From Macrolepiota albuminosa (Eukaryota > Basidiomycota > Agaricomycetes > Agaricales > Agaricaceae), in the NCBI GenBank assembly GCA_027475525.1, contig JAMWFC010000082.1, forward strand, positions 2,170,001-2,234,000: 64,000 nucleotides of DNA, in the 5' to 3' direction. The stretch's first letter is position 1. Each line of letters opens with the position of its first letter. Both the position numbers and the translations under genes were made by a program. This document shows positions 50,015 to 61,021 of the stretch, piece after piece. The notes beneath the pieces were generated by a model. The model was not told the DNA's origin, ran no database searches, and was given only the letters and a program-made list of their open reading frames with translations.

Positions 50015-50329
50015 TGTCAAGGAAAATGACGTCTGACTACAAAGAATTACTTCAACTTGTAATCATTTATGACTCATTCATAACATACGTTCCACTTCGA
50101 CATATATATATTTTTTTTCTTGTTGCATCATAAAACTTCCATAAAATTCAAAATGTTTTACTTTCAAATATAAAAGTATACAGATATCTGAAGTTTGAAT
50201 TGTCTCCGACTTTGAACTTCAGGTGAGTTACATAAAATATTCACTTACTTGTACTGATCATCTCCGACTTCGAACTTCAGATTGTACTATATACATGAAT
50301 ACATATATATTTTGCATTATGCTGCAACA
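50015..50329 (+). mobile_element. candidate 5' LTR of a Copia element
   Basis: The AT-rich stretch begins TGTCAAGG and ends GCAACA directly before a primer-binding site. The right end is well supported by that site; the left end is a guess based on the TGT...ACA rule. An internal near-repeat (TCTCCGACTTTGAACTTCAG at about 50203, again at about 50261) lies inside. Confidence 0.45.
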
Positions 50330-50342
50330 GGTTATGGGCCCC
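50330..50342 (+). other. Copia primer-binding site (half-tRNA-iMet type)
   Basis: GGTTATGGGCCCC matches, with one difference, the complement of the initiator-Met tRNA anticodon arm (GGTTATGAGCCC). Copia-type elements are known to prime from the internal half of this tRNA. It sits exactly at the LTR end. Confidence 0.55.
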
Positions 50343-50428
50343 GCTGTCAGCAAATCGACTTCTGATACTCTACAGTTTGCAAAGTTCAACGGAAATAATT
50401 ATCACATATAGTCTGATAACATGAAGGC
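50335..50428 (+). pseudogene. start of Copia gag, interrupted by the Gypsy insertion
   Basis: The reading SKSTSDTLQFAKFNGNNYH, an in-frame TAG, then SDNMKA is the typical N-terminus of Copia gag (DUF4219/UBN2 type, with the stop at the usual Trp). It ends at the 5-bp target site AAGGC of the Gypsy element; the remainder would lie right of the window. Confidence 0.6.
50424..50428 (+). repeat. target-site duplication AAGGC (left copy) of the Gypsy element
   Basis: AAGGC directly precedes the LTR start TGTCAGG at 50429 and recurs at 61242-61246 directly after the last LTR base. Five bases is the usual size for Gypsy integrases. Confidence 0.8.
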
Positions 50429-50463
50429 TGTCAGGTTCCGCTGAGTCAGGGGCTTTCCGGGAA

Positions 50464-50617
50464 AGCAATCGCCCTTACAATGCGGACTTGACCCACGGAT
50501 ACTTGGGTGTCTGGAACTCCGGGGCTAGGACTCCGGGGTTAGCAATCGCCCTTACAATGCGGACTTGACCCACGGATACTTGGGTGTCTGGAACTCCGGG
50601 GCTAGGACTCCGGGGTT
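50464..50617. repeat. exact 77-bp tandem duplication (7)
   Basis: Copies 50464-50540 and 50541-50617 are identical, within the LTR. Confidence 0.95.
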
Positions 50618-50688
50618 CAAGATGTGGACAGGGGTAATCCCGGGAAAAGGGACTTGGTCCGGAGGTTTTGGGTTGAGGTAGCTGGGAG

Positions 50689-50842
50689 ATTCGGGTGGGG
50701 GTCGAGTCGTGAACCGGAGGTTCTAAGACGAGACCAAGTTAGTAAGTTAAAGTCACGAAGTGCATATTCGGGTGGGGGTCGAGTCGTGAACCGGAGGTTC
50801 TAAGACGAGACCAAGTTAGTAAGTTAAAGTCACGAAGTGCGT
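50689..50842. repeat. 77-bp tandem duplication (8), one mismatch
   Basis: Copies 50689-50765 and 50766-50842 have period 77 and differ at one base close to the right end (50764 versus 50841). Confidence 0.95.
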
Positions 50843-50901
50843 ACCAGTCTTAGAGCACGCGATTATCCAAGCGTGCCAGTCAATGCGTACCAGTCAAATA
50901 G

Positions 50902-51055
50902 AGGGCACGCAACAATCCAAGTAATGCAATGTAATATCAAGACTAGCGAATACAACAGGGAACTATGCTATAAGTACTAGGGCACGCAACAATCCAAGTA
51001 ATGCAATGTAATATCAAGACTAGCGAATACAACAGGGAACTATGCTATAAGTACT
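50902..51055. repeat. exact 77-bp tandem duplication (9)
   Basis: Copies 50902-50978 and 50979-51055 are identical, within the LTR. Confidence 0.95.
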
Positions 51056-51386
51056 ACGGGGCCGGGTCTCGGGGTTCCGGGGTGTCTAGGATGGGTTCCG
51101 GGAGTCATTGAGTAGCGGGCAGGGACTGTATACCTGGATCGCGTGTGTGGGGCACATGATCAATTGGCGCGGAGGGGGTTGTGATGCGTGATGCGTGATG
51201 GCTGGGAACGAGTCGCGTGATCCGATCGTTGATCGGGGCTGGTGGCGGCTGATGGCGGTCCTTGATGCGCATGATGGCGGTGTCGGCGGTCGTGATGGTG
51301 GGTGTGTCCTGTGGGGTCGGAGGGAGGGTTCTGGATGGTGTTCTGGGGGTGTTCCGGGGCGGGCCCGGAGGGGAGGGGTCATGACA

Positions 51387-51400
51387 TCACCCCCCCTCAG
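51387..51400 (-). other. polypurine tract of the Gypsy element
   Basis: On the minus strand CTGAGGGGGGGTGA lies immediately before the LTR start TGTCATGACC. This is the plus-strand priming site and fixes the orientation of the element. A small stem (GTGCC 51400-51404 with GGCAC 51417-51421) sits next to it. Confidence 0.75.
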
Positions 51401-51518
51401 TGCCGAGATCCTCTGAGGCACGTGTGGCCGGTGGTCCGGACTGGGATTCAACCATGGGATTCGGCACCTGACTCGCCACGTATCGAAAAAAAAAAAAATT
51501 TTACCGTCAAGTTCAAAC

Positions 51519-53142
51519 ATGTCGCGTATGCCAACACATTTTCCGACGTCTCCGCCTACTGATGAAGTCGCACCTCTGATCATGTGGGAGTCCCAGGATG
51601 CCTGGTACCGGCGTCACCTAGATTGGGAGCGCATAGCGGTGCTCGCCCAACAGCGTAAGTGTCCCCGTGCCGGTCGCTTACTGCCACTGACCTTCCTCTT
51701 TCAGAACAACACAACATTCCTGCTCCGGAGGTGGGTCCTAGTCGGCTCCTGGCACCTGCCCCCAATGCGGCCCCTGGCAGCTCCTCGGGGCCAGGTCTCA
51801 GTCGTCCCACGCCCAACTTTGTGCGGATGACCGTGCACCCCTCCGTCCCCCCCCGCGGCCTCGATTGCCCACCCCACGATTCCGCCGCTCCAGGATGGCG
51901 GCAGAGATGATCACAGTAGTCCTGGACGACTGGTGCGTCGCGTGGGCAGACGTGTCGCAGGAGGCGTTTGAGGAAGCTTTGGAGAGGCCCCAGGGGTTGC
52001 CCACCCATAACTGGTGCATGAGCAATGGGCTGGTAAGTGGGCTCTTACCTCGGGTCCCCTGGCTGACTTTGGTGTCGTAGTGTCTGCACTGCGCCCGCTG
52101 GCTGGTGCCGTGCCTGTTCGAGGCCCTGGCTCCTTCGTCCTGCCGGGACACGTCTGTGTGCGAGGCGTGCCGCCTCAATCACGAACGGTGCTCCATGTCG
52201 GCGTTGTGGAGGGTGCGCTGCGTCACACGGGAGCAGGGGTGGCCGCTAAAGGGGATCACCTGGAGGATGGGTGTCGAGGAGCGGGACTGGGTGGCGGAGC
52301 CGGCAGGGGAGACGGTGGAGTCGGTGGGGGATGTGCCCACGGCGCCCGCGGAGGTGGCTAGTGGGGGGTCGGGGGGCCAGGGAGTCGTTCGGATGGGGGG
52401 CTGAGGCTGGCCCGTGGTCCTGATCACGTGTCAGGCGATCCGGGCTGGGACCAGGAGTCACGAGGATCGTGGGGGGCGTCCCGACAAGGGGAAGAGGCGG
52501 GCGTCGCCTAGCCCCTCCTTGGGGCCCTCCAAGAGGGTGCGTCTGCCCTTTGGAACCCTGCCCCCGGTTTCCCCCCTGCATCTATCCCCGGCGGTGTTCT
52601 CGCCTCTGTCAGGGTGGCCCCTGGGGGCGGACATGGGGGTCCTGCTGGAGCGTCCGGGGGAGTCCGAGGAGGCCAACGTGCAGAGGGAGTTGGAGGCAGG
52701 TCGGGAGGCGTGTCGGCAGCTGGAGGAGGCCTGAACTGCTCAGGGGGAGGCGGAGGCGGAGCTGGAGGCGTTGCGGGCAAGGTTGGAGCAGAGAGTGGGG
52801 ATCCTGGAGAGGGCCCCCTCGGGACAGGAGGTGATGGAGGCTCTGCGCCGTGACGTGGTGGTCGTGCGCATGGCATCTCTCAGTAAGTCCTCTGTCGCTG
52901 GATTACTTCGTCTGCTAACGTCTCCAGGCTGGGCCCGGAAGCATCATCTGCTCCTGGATGGGGTTGCCACGGCACTGGCCTTGCTACAGAAGGGGCAGCG
53001 CCCGGAGGTGACAACCCCCAGGGTGGAGTGTGGGCTTGACCTCCTGGGGCGATTAGTGGTCGCCCACTGGCGGAGGAACATACCTGCTCCGGGGTCCTGG
53101 TTCGAGCGAGTGTTGGATGAGGGTGAGCCCCTCCCATCTTAG
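51519..53142 (+). CDS. antisense accessory ORF of the Gypsy element, Cys-rich, spliced, degenerate
   Basis: It runs on the strand opposite to pol, between the chromodomain and the 3' LTR. ATG 51519 gives MSRMPTHFPTSPPTDEV and WESQDAWYRRHLDWERI. Canonical introns lie at about 51654-51713 (GTAAGT...TTTCAG), 52033-52080 and 52882-52928. A Cys-rich part reads WCVAWADVSQEAFE, then CLHCARWLVPC, SSCRDTSVCEACRLNHERC, a C-x2-C plus C-x6-C-x2-C-x6-C pattern that could bind zinc. Downstream come a charged region and a coiled-coil-like stretch (EAEAELEALRARLEQRV). Lesions are a phase change at a C run (about 51850) and two in-frame TGA codons (about 52402 and 52732). The product is not recognised. Confidence 0.6.
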
Positions 53143-54462
53143 GAGCTCCTGGCCGAGGAAGTGTGGCGGGAGCATGGTCCAGAGGGGGTGGGGGAGGATT
53201 TCCAGGGTTGGCCGAGGGGAGTCACGGTCCGGGGCCCCAGCGTTAGGGGTGGCATTTTGACGTTTTCTGTTTTTTTCTTCGTCCGTTGTGTTTCTTGTCC
53301 CGGCCTAGAACTGTAGATAGTGTACTTGTAAGAAAAAATGTATATACTCAGTCTTTCGGAGTAAGTAAGAAAGGAATCATGTAAGCAATGCGGCGGAAAA
53401 GCTGGAGGGAGACCCTGCTTCGGCTCTGGGGCGCTACATATGAGAAAGGTACTAAAAAAGGGAGTAAGTTCTAGAAAGGGAAAGCAGAAAGTATACACGG
53501 GAGTTGAATCCCTACTGAGCCCAGAGGCGGGGATTACGCCCACTACTGCTGTCTGTGAGTCCCGCTGATGACGCCCAAATCGAGCTGGGCGCTGCGTGGA
53601 CTATCACTAGTGCAGCTACTTAGCCGATATAGCTTTGGGCGTGCTAAGTGTGTGAGAGAGTCCCGGACAGGTCCCAGAGAACACACGGTAGGCAAGAGGT
53701 TGGTGGCAAGGAAAGTGGGTAATTGGAGGCACTTGCGTATGGCTCCAAAACGTGGCTACAGGGCGCTAAAAGTCGCTAAGGGGGAGCGCTAAGAGCGTGG
53801 GAAAGTCGCTAAGGAAAGCGCTAAGAGGTGCGGGAAAGGGTCGCTAAGAGGCGCTAAGTGTTAGCACCTAGAACGTGATAATAAAAGAATGAGATTGCTT
53901 AGCGGATCTAAGCACGAAAGCCAAGCCGTAGTTGCAAGGCACTAGAGAGAGAGAGAGAGATAAAAAACTAGAGCAGAGTCCCCTTGCTTGACACGGTCAA
54001 CAAGAGGTAGTCTGTTGCGTATGGAGATCAAAATGTTGGGATACGATCCCTACTGCCAAATTGATTCCCTGTACTACTAACAAAAAGTAAGTATTTATAG
54101 TAAAGAAAGTTAGCCGACGCTAAGAGGTTAAGCGCCGCTAGAGGGTGGTGAACTGATAAAAATGTAAGTAAATGTGGTGAATTGAATTGTATAGTAAAAA
54201 AGGTCCATAATGATGCTGTCACGGAAATACTTCATCATTTTCCTTTGTAAGCGCTGCCACTGGCTAAGAGCATTATGCCAGATTGACTGATGCCAAGTGT
54301 CTGTGTAAATGGGTAGCCTCGGAGTGCAAGTGGCAAGGTGCGGCGAGGTGTCAATAGTGGTGCGAAGAATAAGTGGTGCCATAAAAAGTGGTCTGAGAGT
54401 AATTGGAGTCTGTAGCTGCGAGTTATTAGTGTAAAAATATGAGAAAAATAGCGCTGGAAGCG
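53143..54462. other. non-coding segment rich in CGCTAA motifs inside the Gypsy element
   Basis: It lies between the antisense ORF and the end of pol. GCGCTAAG-like motifs recur densely at about 53590-54130, and a block at 53562-53600 (CTGATGACGCCCAAA...) resembles 61777-61815 in the second LTR. It may be a solo LTR of a related family inserted in the element, or a long untranslated part of it. An (AG)n run lies near 53943-53960. No ends or target-site duplication could be fixed. Confidence 0.45.
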
Positions 54463-55266
54463 CTAGAGCGTGGCGCTTCTGGTGGTACTAGTGGGCCTAT
54501 ATGAGGTGTGGGTATTGGTGCGATCTGTAGCCAGCCACGATGCAGGCTCATCACCGCACCCAGGAAGATCGTTCCCCGGGTGCCGTTGTTGAAAGTCCTG
54601 GAGTTTGTCGAGGGCGCCTTCGAGGTTTTGGCGCGGTTCCCAAGTATTGTCTTCCAGGCCGTATCCCTTCCACCGTACGAGGAAGTGGGGTCATCCACAA
54701 ATATCCTGGGAGTCGAGGATGTCTTCAACCTCGTAGTGGTACTCGTCCTCAACCTCGACTGGGGAAGGGGGTTCAGGGTGTCGTTCAGAGAAGGGATCCA
54801 GGGGGTGTCGTTCCAGGAGGCGGACGTGGAATACCGGGTGCAGACCTTTTAGTCCTGGGGGAAGCTCGATCTTGTAGGCATGGGAGGAGACCTTCTTCAA
54901 TATTTTGAATGGGCCGAGGCGCTTGTGATCGAGTTTTGGGGAGGGCCGGCGGGTGCGGAGGTGGCATCGATCTAACCATAACTTTGTTCCGGGGGCCCAG
55001 TCGGGGGTGTCTTCCCGTTTCCGGTCAGCATGTTTCGCATAGGCCTGGTTCGCGGTGTCGATCTCCTCCCGGAGGAACTCATAAAGGGACTGGAGATCCT
55101 GGACGACTTCGTGGGCGGTGTGTGATGGAATGTCCTGGAGCGAGAGCATCAGTCGAGGATGGTATCTCTTGTTGGCAAAGAAGGGTGATACCCCGGTGGC
55201 AGAGTGCAGTGTATTGTTGTAGGTGAACTCGGCCAGGGGGAGCTCGGCGCGCCAGTCGTCCTGCAA
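54463..55266 (-). pseudogene. Gypsy integrase C-terminus and chromodomain
   Basis: The minus strand reads [60 protein letters not shown] and [11 protein letters not shown], then the chromodomain [12 protein letters not shown], an in-frame TGA at 54691-54693, and [16 protein letters not shown]. The true end is TAG 54463-54465. The presence of a chromodomain places the element among chromoviruses, whose integrase is steered to particular chromatin. Confidence 0.85.
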
Positions 55267-55267
55267 G

Positions 55268-56086
55268 TTAGTTGATGTACAGTCGGAGGTACTGCTCGAG
55301 AGACTGGTTGACCCTTTTGGTTTGGCCGTCGGTTTTGGGGTGGTAGGCGGTAGAGAGGTTAGTCTTTACTTCAAGTGCCTTACACAGGGAAGTCCAAAAC
55401 TTGGATACGAAGAGTGGGCCACGGTCGGAGACAATGTCATCCGGGAGTCCGTGTTTGGCGAAGACGTGCTCGAGGAACAGCTGGGCAAAGTCCGGGGCAG
55501 TATCCGTGGTGTGGCAGGGTAGGAAGATGCCCTGTTTGGTCAGCCTACACACAACAATGAGAATGGCATCGAACCCTTCAGATTCTGGGAGTTCGACGAT
55601 GTGGTCCAGGGATATGGAGGACCAGGGGCGTCGTCCGACCGGCAGGGGTTTCAGGAGTCCGTATGGTCGGTGCTGGGGGACCTTGGCCTGGAGGCAGGGT
55701 TTGCATGATTGAATGTAGCAGGTCACATCCTTCTTCAACTCTGGCCAAAAGTAAGTCTGGGAGATAAGCTGGAGGGTCTTACGTATTCCAGAGTGTCCCC
55801 AGAGCTTATGGTCGTGGTGTTGACGAAGGACGTCGTAGCAGAGTCGGGTGTGATCCGGGACGTAGATGCGGCCGTCCTGGAGGAGGAGTTTTTCGTCGGG
55901 GGACAAGGAGAAGGTGGGGTCCTGGTCGGTTCTGTCGGGAGGACTGCAGGGGTTGTGGTCGGCAAAGTACTTGTCTCGGGGGGCACGGCGGATCTGGCTC
56001 AGGGTCCCTTCGTTGTTTAAGATCAGTACGACATTCAAATGTTTGGGAGGGATCACCACGCAATGATTGAATGCATTGCGTTCCAC
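55268..56086 (-). pseudogene. Gypsy integrase, zinc-binding and catalytic core
   Basis: HHDHKLWGHSGIRKTLQLI with SCKPCLQAK forms the H-H-C-C zinc domain. The rve core shows ISLDHIVELPESEGFDAILI (first Asp), VSDRGPLFVSKFW (second Asp) and the [17 protein letters not shown] region with Glu. A one-base insertion around 55266-55268 puts the remaining integrase in another frame. Confidence 0.85.
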
Positions 56087-56215
56087 CTCAAATGACTTCT
56101 TGGGGTAGATGTCCGGTCGATGGGTGAGGGCATCGGGTTTAGCTCCAAGTCATCCCGGGCAGTACTGGATCGTGAAGTCGTACTCTGAGAGGATCTCGGA
56201 CCACCGGGCCTGCCG

Positions 56216-56746
56216 TCAACTAAGTTGCTTGGTCGTAGTGAAGTACTGCAGGTTGTTGTGATCCGAGTAGACCTGAATCCAGTGCCGGGCTCCTTCGAGG
56301 TAGGCTCGCCATTGTTTGAAGGCTTCGACGATGGCGAGAAGCTCCTTGTTGTAGATGTCATAGTTGAGCTCGGCGTCGATCATGGACCAGGTGTAGAAGG
56401 CAACTGGCCGGGGCTCCCTGCCGTCAGGTCCCATCTGTGAGAGAATCCCGGCGATGGCATAGTCGGAGGCGTCACATTCTAGGATAATTGGGAGGGCCGG
56501 ATTGTAGTGCCGGAGGACGGAGGTGACTGTGAAAGCCTCCTTGAGCAGGTTAAAGATGCTCTGGCACTTACTGTCCCAGTTCCAGGCGACGTCCTTGCGT
56601 GTGAGCCGGTTGAGGGGTTTCGTGATGCCGGAGTAGTTATCTATGAACCTCCGGTAGAAATTAGCGAAACCCAAGAAGAATTGTACTTCCTTGACGTTCT
56701 GGGGTTGCGGCCAGTTGACGATGGCCTCGACCTTGTGGAGGTCCAT
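56216..56746 (-). pseudogene. Gypsy RNase H region
   Basis: It follows reverse transcriptase: VQFFLGFANFYRRFIDNYS, PLNRLTRKDVAWNW, LPIILECDASDYAIAGILSQ, NYDIYNKELLAIVEAFKQWR and VYSDHNNLQYF. Active-site Asp, Glu and Asp are present. It ends at a TGA where CGA is expected (QLS-stop-RQARWSE), and a further TGA lies after YCPG near 56150. Confidence 0.85.
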
Positions 56747-56839
56747 GCGAACACCATTCGGGGATACTATGACGCCAAGATACTCAACCTTTTCCGTATG
56801 GAATGAACACTTCTTGGGCTTGGCATGGAGGTTGTGCTC

Positions 56840-57673
56840 CTAGAGGCGTTCGAGGACTTGCCAGACATGTTTCTGGTGGTCCTCTTTCGAGTCGGAATAG
56901 ATGAGGATGTCGTCCAGGTAGACGATCATGAAGACGTCGCTCATGTCGTGGAAGATGTCGTTCATGAAGTATTGGAACGTGGCGGGGGAGTTAGTCATTC
57001 CAAAAGGCATCACAAGGTACTCAAACAGACCATACTGCGTGTGGAACGCGGTTTTCCACTCGTGTCCTGGGGCGATGCAGATGTTGTTGTAACCAGAGTG
57101 GAGGTCGATCTTTGTGTAAACCTTGGCACTGCGGAGTCGATTGACCAAATCGCCGATGAGCGGGAGCGGGTAGCGGTTCTTCTTGGTGATCTTATTGAGT
57201 CCCCGGTAGTCAACGCAGAGTCGGAGCGAACCGTCCTTCTTCTTGGCGAATAGGACCGGGGCTCCAGCGGCGGAGGCGGAGGGTTGGATGAATCCCTTAC
57301 TGAGCATTTCGTCGAGGTAGTTCTTGAGGGCCCAGAGTTCGACTTCCGACATGTTGTATACCTTGCCGAAAGGGGGGGCAGCTCCTTCCTCGAGGTCGAT
57401 AGTGTGGTCATAGGGGCGGTGAGAGGGAATCTCCTTGGCGTCTCCTTCAAAGAATACGTCAGCGAACTCGTGATACTCCAGGGAAACTACTTCTTGGAGG
57501 ATCTGTTCCTCGGTCTTCTTTTCCGGGAGAATAGCGTCTCCTTGTAGATGTTCTTCCGGGAGAGAAGGCGAGGTGTGCAGCTGAAACGTGGGAGTTCCAT
57601 CCTTCATGAGGCGGGCGAAGGGGGCGGCCCCAATGATCCTAATGTCGAGTGCGTTCAGATCAATCGGGGTCAC
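56840..57673 (-). pseudogene. Gypsy reverse transcriptase
   Basis: Domain order on the minus strand: [101 protein letters not shown] and the catalytic [13 protein letters not shown] stop (56837-56839) interrupts before EHNLHAKPKKCSF, after which the frame continues into RNase H. Confidence 0.9.
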
Positions 57674-57784
57674 AGATGCATCGGCCGGAGCGGGTGTGAC
57701 GCGTGTCTGAGACTGGCTGGGGTAGTTCGGCCCTTTGTACTTGTTCCAAGGAATGTTTGGGGGTCGATCAGGGGCCTTGCGGTC

Positions 57785-58360
57785 TCAGACGGGCATGGGA
57801 AGCATGGCAGTCGTCCCAGGAGTGTTGGGCGTCGAGTCGCTTCCTAGGGCCCGGAGGTGCACGGCGGTTGAGGGGTGGTCTTCGGGTCCTGGGAAGGTCA
57901 TGGTGAGCGTCCTCCAATCGATGTCGGGGTTTGTGTCGTGCAGCCAGGGTAGTTCCAGCACCATCGGGGTCGATTCGTGAAGTCGTGTGACCAGGAAGTC
58001 GGAGATGAACTTGTAGTCATTGTCCAGGGTCACGCGCCCCGAGTGAGACCTCTGGATGGGGCCGGAGGAGGAGGGGGCGCCGTCGAGGCGTTGCAGGCGG
58101 AGGGGCTGGTCGAGGGAGTCGTGGAGGAGGTCGAGGGCGTCACTGATGAAAACTCCGGTGGCTTCGCTGTCGATGAGGGCCGATATTGGCCCCGGGGCGC
58201 CGTCCAGATGACGAAGGATCAGGATGAGTGGGACTGGAGTCCGGGGGGTGGTGGGGGCCCGTCCTTCGGGGTAGGGTTCGGAGAGTGGGGGATGTTGAAG
58301 GGGAGTTGCTGGTCGTCGAGTGTCGGGTCCTGGGTCAGGCGAAGGGTGAGATGTCACCAA
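57785..58360 (-). pseudogene. second retropepsin-like domain of the Gypsy element
   Basis: In frame with reverse transcriptase: LILRHLDGAPGPISALIDSE, ATGVFISDALDLL, LVTRLHESTPMVLELPWLHD and TNPDIDWRTLTMTF. The expected DSG is DSE here. A TGA after MPV separates it from reverse transcriptase. Confidence 0.7.
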
Positions 58361-58380
58361 TCAATGCGGGGATTGGTGTC

Positions 58381-58737
58381 TCAGAGCCAAGGGAGCCCTA
58401 GGACCAGGGGTGTGGAAGGGTGGAGTTTGGTTATCAACATCCAGAGGATGTGAGTCTGTCCGTTGGCGAAAGTAATGGGCATACACACGAAGTGAGTGAT
58501 GTCCCCCACCGTAGAGGCGTCTCTGTCAAAGAGGCAGAGCCGTACTGGGACTGGGAGTCGCTGAGCGGGTTCCGGGGCGAAGGTAGACCATGCTTCGTCG
58601 ATGAAGTTGTCGGTGGTGCCATTGTCAACAAGGGTGTCGAGGGGGGTTCCAGAGGGGGTGAGGTGGGTTTTGAGGAGGAGAGAGTGCGAGGAGTGGGAGG
58701 GTAGGTAAGCCGTGAGGGTGTCCTGTACGAGTGTCAT
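58381..58737 (-). pseudogene. first retropepsin-like domain of the Gypsy element
   Basis: LDTLVDNGTTDNFIDEAW, then LITKLHPSTPLVLGLPWL followed by TGA and, read through, DTNPRIDW, again with a TGA. It repeats the layout of the second domain (D-x-G-like motif, L-x-T-x-L, LGLPWL, DTNP-IDW). The catalytic triplet reads DNG. Confidence 0.7.
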
Positions 58738-58739
58738 GA

Positions 58740-58933
58740 AGCGAAGATGTGAGACCGGGGCAGAGAAGACGTCGGGGTCGATTCCACGATTTAGGGCGTC
58801 TTCCGGGTCTAAATCGCCAGGTCATTTTCCGAATACTCGTAAGTGGCGTCCTCCCCTCAAAGGTCCAGGTGGCACGTCCCATGACCTGTCGTTGGGGGCA
58901 TTCGGAGATGAAGTGGTTTTTCTCACCTGACAT
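58740..58933 (-). pseudogene. gag zinc knuckle, truncated at the inversion break
   Basis: GEKNHFISECPQRQ is the second half of a CCHC knuckle (the first Cys pair is missing). The sequence stops matching gag at 58931-58933, exactly where the inverted gag segment starts on the other strand. Confidence 0.65.
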
Positions 58934-58962
58934 AATATCAAGACTCCCTCCTTACACCGTTC

Positions 58963-61021
58963 TTGATGGCTACATATACTCACACTTACTACCCCACGGG
59001 CTACCAGACCGACCCCTACGGACGCCCGGTACCTGATCATTACTCCGCACAGACCCCCCACCCCGTCTATCCACCCCTTCTGTACGAACCTCTGTATCTC
59101 CACCGCCACTGGGCCCCCGACTCATCCCTCTATGATCTGGGACTCTCAGCCAGCTGGGCCCCTCTGCCCAACTTAGCCATGGCACGACTCGTGGAGGTCC
59201 CCTCGTACCAGAGCATCCCTGGGGGCCTGCTGGAGACCCCACCAGTACCCAGTGGACCTCGCCCGATTCCCCCTAGCGACAAGCGACAGAACGCCTCAGC
59301 CATATTGCAGTCTCTCAATCCGACTGGAGGCCTCTTCGATCAACCCGCTGCCTGCACAGTAGGCTTGTCAACTCGCCGCAGGGCTAACTCAGTTCCTAGC
59401 ACCTTCGAGACCTGGAGACAGCCCCAGAGACCCCTGGAACCCCTCCTGCAAACGGACAACGCCCGATTCCCGGCCCTGGCGAACCCCGGTAGACCCTGTG
59501 CGAACACCTCTAGCACGGACAACACGCTGTGCTACATTGATGAGCTCACGCGTGGCAACAACGAACTACGTCCCACGCCCGCGCCCGTCCTGGTACCGCC
59601 CCCTACGTCAGCCCCGGCCCCTCTGGAACGCAACTTCCACCGCGACCCCCCGCCCCACTTTGATCTGCAGAACCCCCCACGGCCTCCGATGCAAGCATGA
59701 CCTTCCCAGATTGAACGTCCCCCACGCAACCCGGCACTCAACTCCGCACCTGGCCCCCCTCAGATCGACCCGACACCACCGAACCCTCCCCGACCGCCTT
59801 CGCCACCTCCAGCCGAACCTTGAGGACAACCCCCAGGCCCCCCGCCTCTGCCAGTCCCTGCGTGGAGACCTGGGCCTCCCCCTGGCAGGAACAAACCCCC
59901 CTAGGACAATGGACCCCCCAGGCACAGACCTCCAGGTGAGCCACCCAGAGGAGGTCCTCCAGGCGGGTGGGGTCCCGCCCTCAGTGCTTTTCCTCCACAA
60001 GGAGGGGGGGGTAATCACTACTACTACTACTACAATGCTGGCCCTCCCCCCCACAACACTGCCGGACCGGACGATGCTCGTGACGCTCTCGCCCGCGAAG
60101 AACGTCTGGACATTCAGAAACCCAATGCATTCACAGGCCGGGACTCCCGAAAATGGCGTATATTCCCCACTCAGTGTCTCAATACGTTTCAGGCGAAACC
60201 ACTCACGTTTCAGGTTGACAGCTCCCGAGTGGCCTTTGCCGCCTCATACTTCCAGGGGATCGCCTTCGACCACTACACGGCCCTCATCCAGTTCAACCCC
60301 AACAACCCGGCACTCGCCCGCTGGCAAGCCTTTGTCAATGAGTTCTCCGGAAAGTTCGGGATCTACGACACCGTGGCCGAGGCCGAGGACAACCTCTTCA
60401 ACCTCCGGATGCGCTCGGAAGAACGTTTCACTACCTTCATCATATGTTTTAAGAAGGAAGCTTACGAGACAGGTTGGAACTACAGCGCCCTTCAGTACGC
60501 CCTCCGCCGTGCCCTGCCGCAACGTATCAAGAACGTTCTCTGACTCGCCCCAAAACAACTCTCCTACGACGGATACAAGGCCCTCGTCATGCAGATCAAC
60601 CAACGCTACTGAGAAGACCGCAGCAAGTACTCGAACTCCTGACCCCCCTGGAACCCTAGGGGAGGACCCCCTTGGCCCTCCGGCGAAACGAAGACCGCAG
60701 CAAGTACTCGAACTCCTGACCCCCCTGGAACCCTAGGGGAGGACCCCCTTGGCCCTCCGGCGAAACCCCCAACCCCCAAAGTCGGAACCCTGGTCCCCCC
60801 GTGTTCCCTGGCGGCCGACCCCTGGTGAGTCGCGGCCCGCCCAATGCTAACCCCAGCAGCGGCGTCCGCCCCCAGGCCCAACTCAACGCCGCCGTGGCCA
60901 CCCATGATCCAGGCAACGCACCAAGCCCTGAGGAACCCCCGGAAGACCCCAAAGACTCCGACTTCGATGACGAACGGGACAAGGAGGCCCTCCGGGCCAA
61001 CCAGCTTCAAAAGAAGGGACG
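58963..61021 (+). pseudogene. Gypsy gag, inverted relative to pol
   Basis: The plus strand reads MATYTHTYYPTGYQTDPYG, a Pro-rich region with TGA stops after 59700 and near 59820, then the gag core FTGRDSRKWRIFPTQCLNTF, SRVAFAASYFQGIAFDHY, LARWQAFVNEFSGKFGIYD, EAEDNLFNLRMRSEERFTTF and YALRRALPQRIKNVL, with more stops, ending DKEALRANQLQKKG just before the place where a zinc knuckle is expected. The knuckle is found instead on the minus strand at 58933. A 77-bp duplication lies at 60613-60766. Confidence 0.8.
60613..60766. repeat. exact 77-bp tandem duplication (10)
   Basis: Copies 60613-60689 and 60690-60766 are identical, in the gag pseudogene. Confidence 0.95.

Larger units (their letters stand above)
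50429..51386 (-). repeat. 3' LTR of the Gypsy element
   Basis: It begins and ends with inverted TGTCA/TGACA. It contains three 77-bp tandem duplications (50464-50617, 50689-50842, 50902-51055); without the extra copies it would be about 727 bp. The part 51175-51386 matches 61031-61241. Confidence 0.85.

Noticed and set aside
53495..53545. tRNA-like segment (GTTGAATCCC with flanking GGG/CCC)
   Set aside because: A T-arm-like piece exists, but no acceptor stem, D-arm or anticodon arm can be formed around it.
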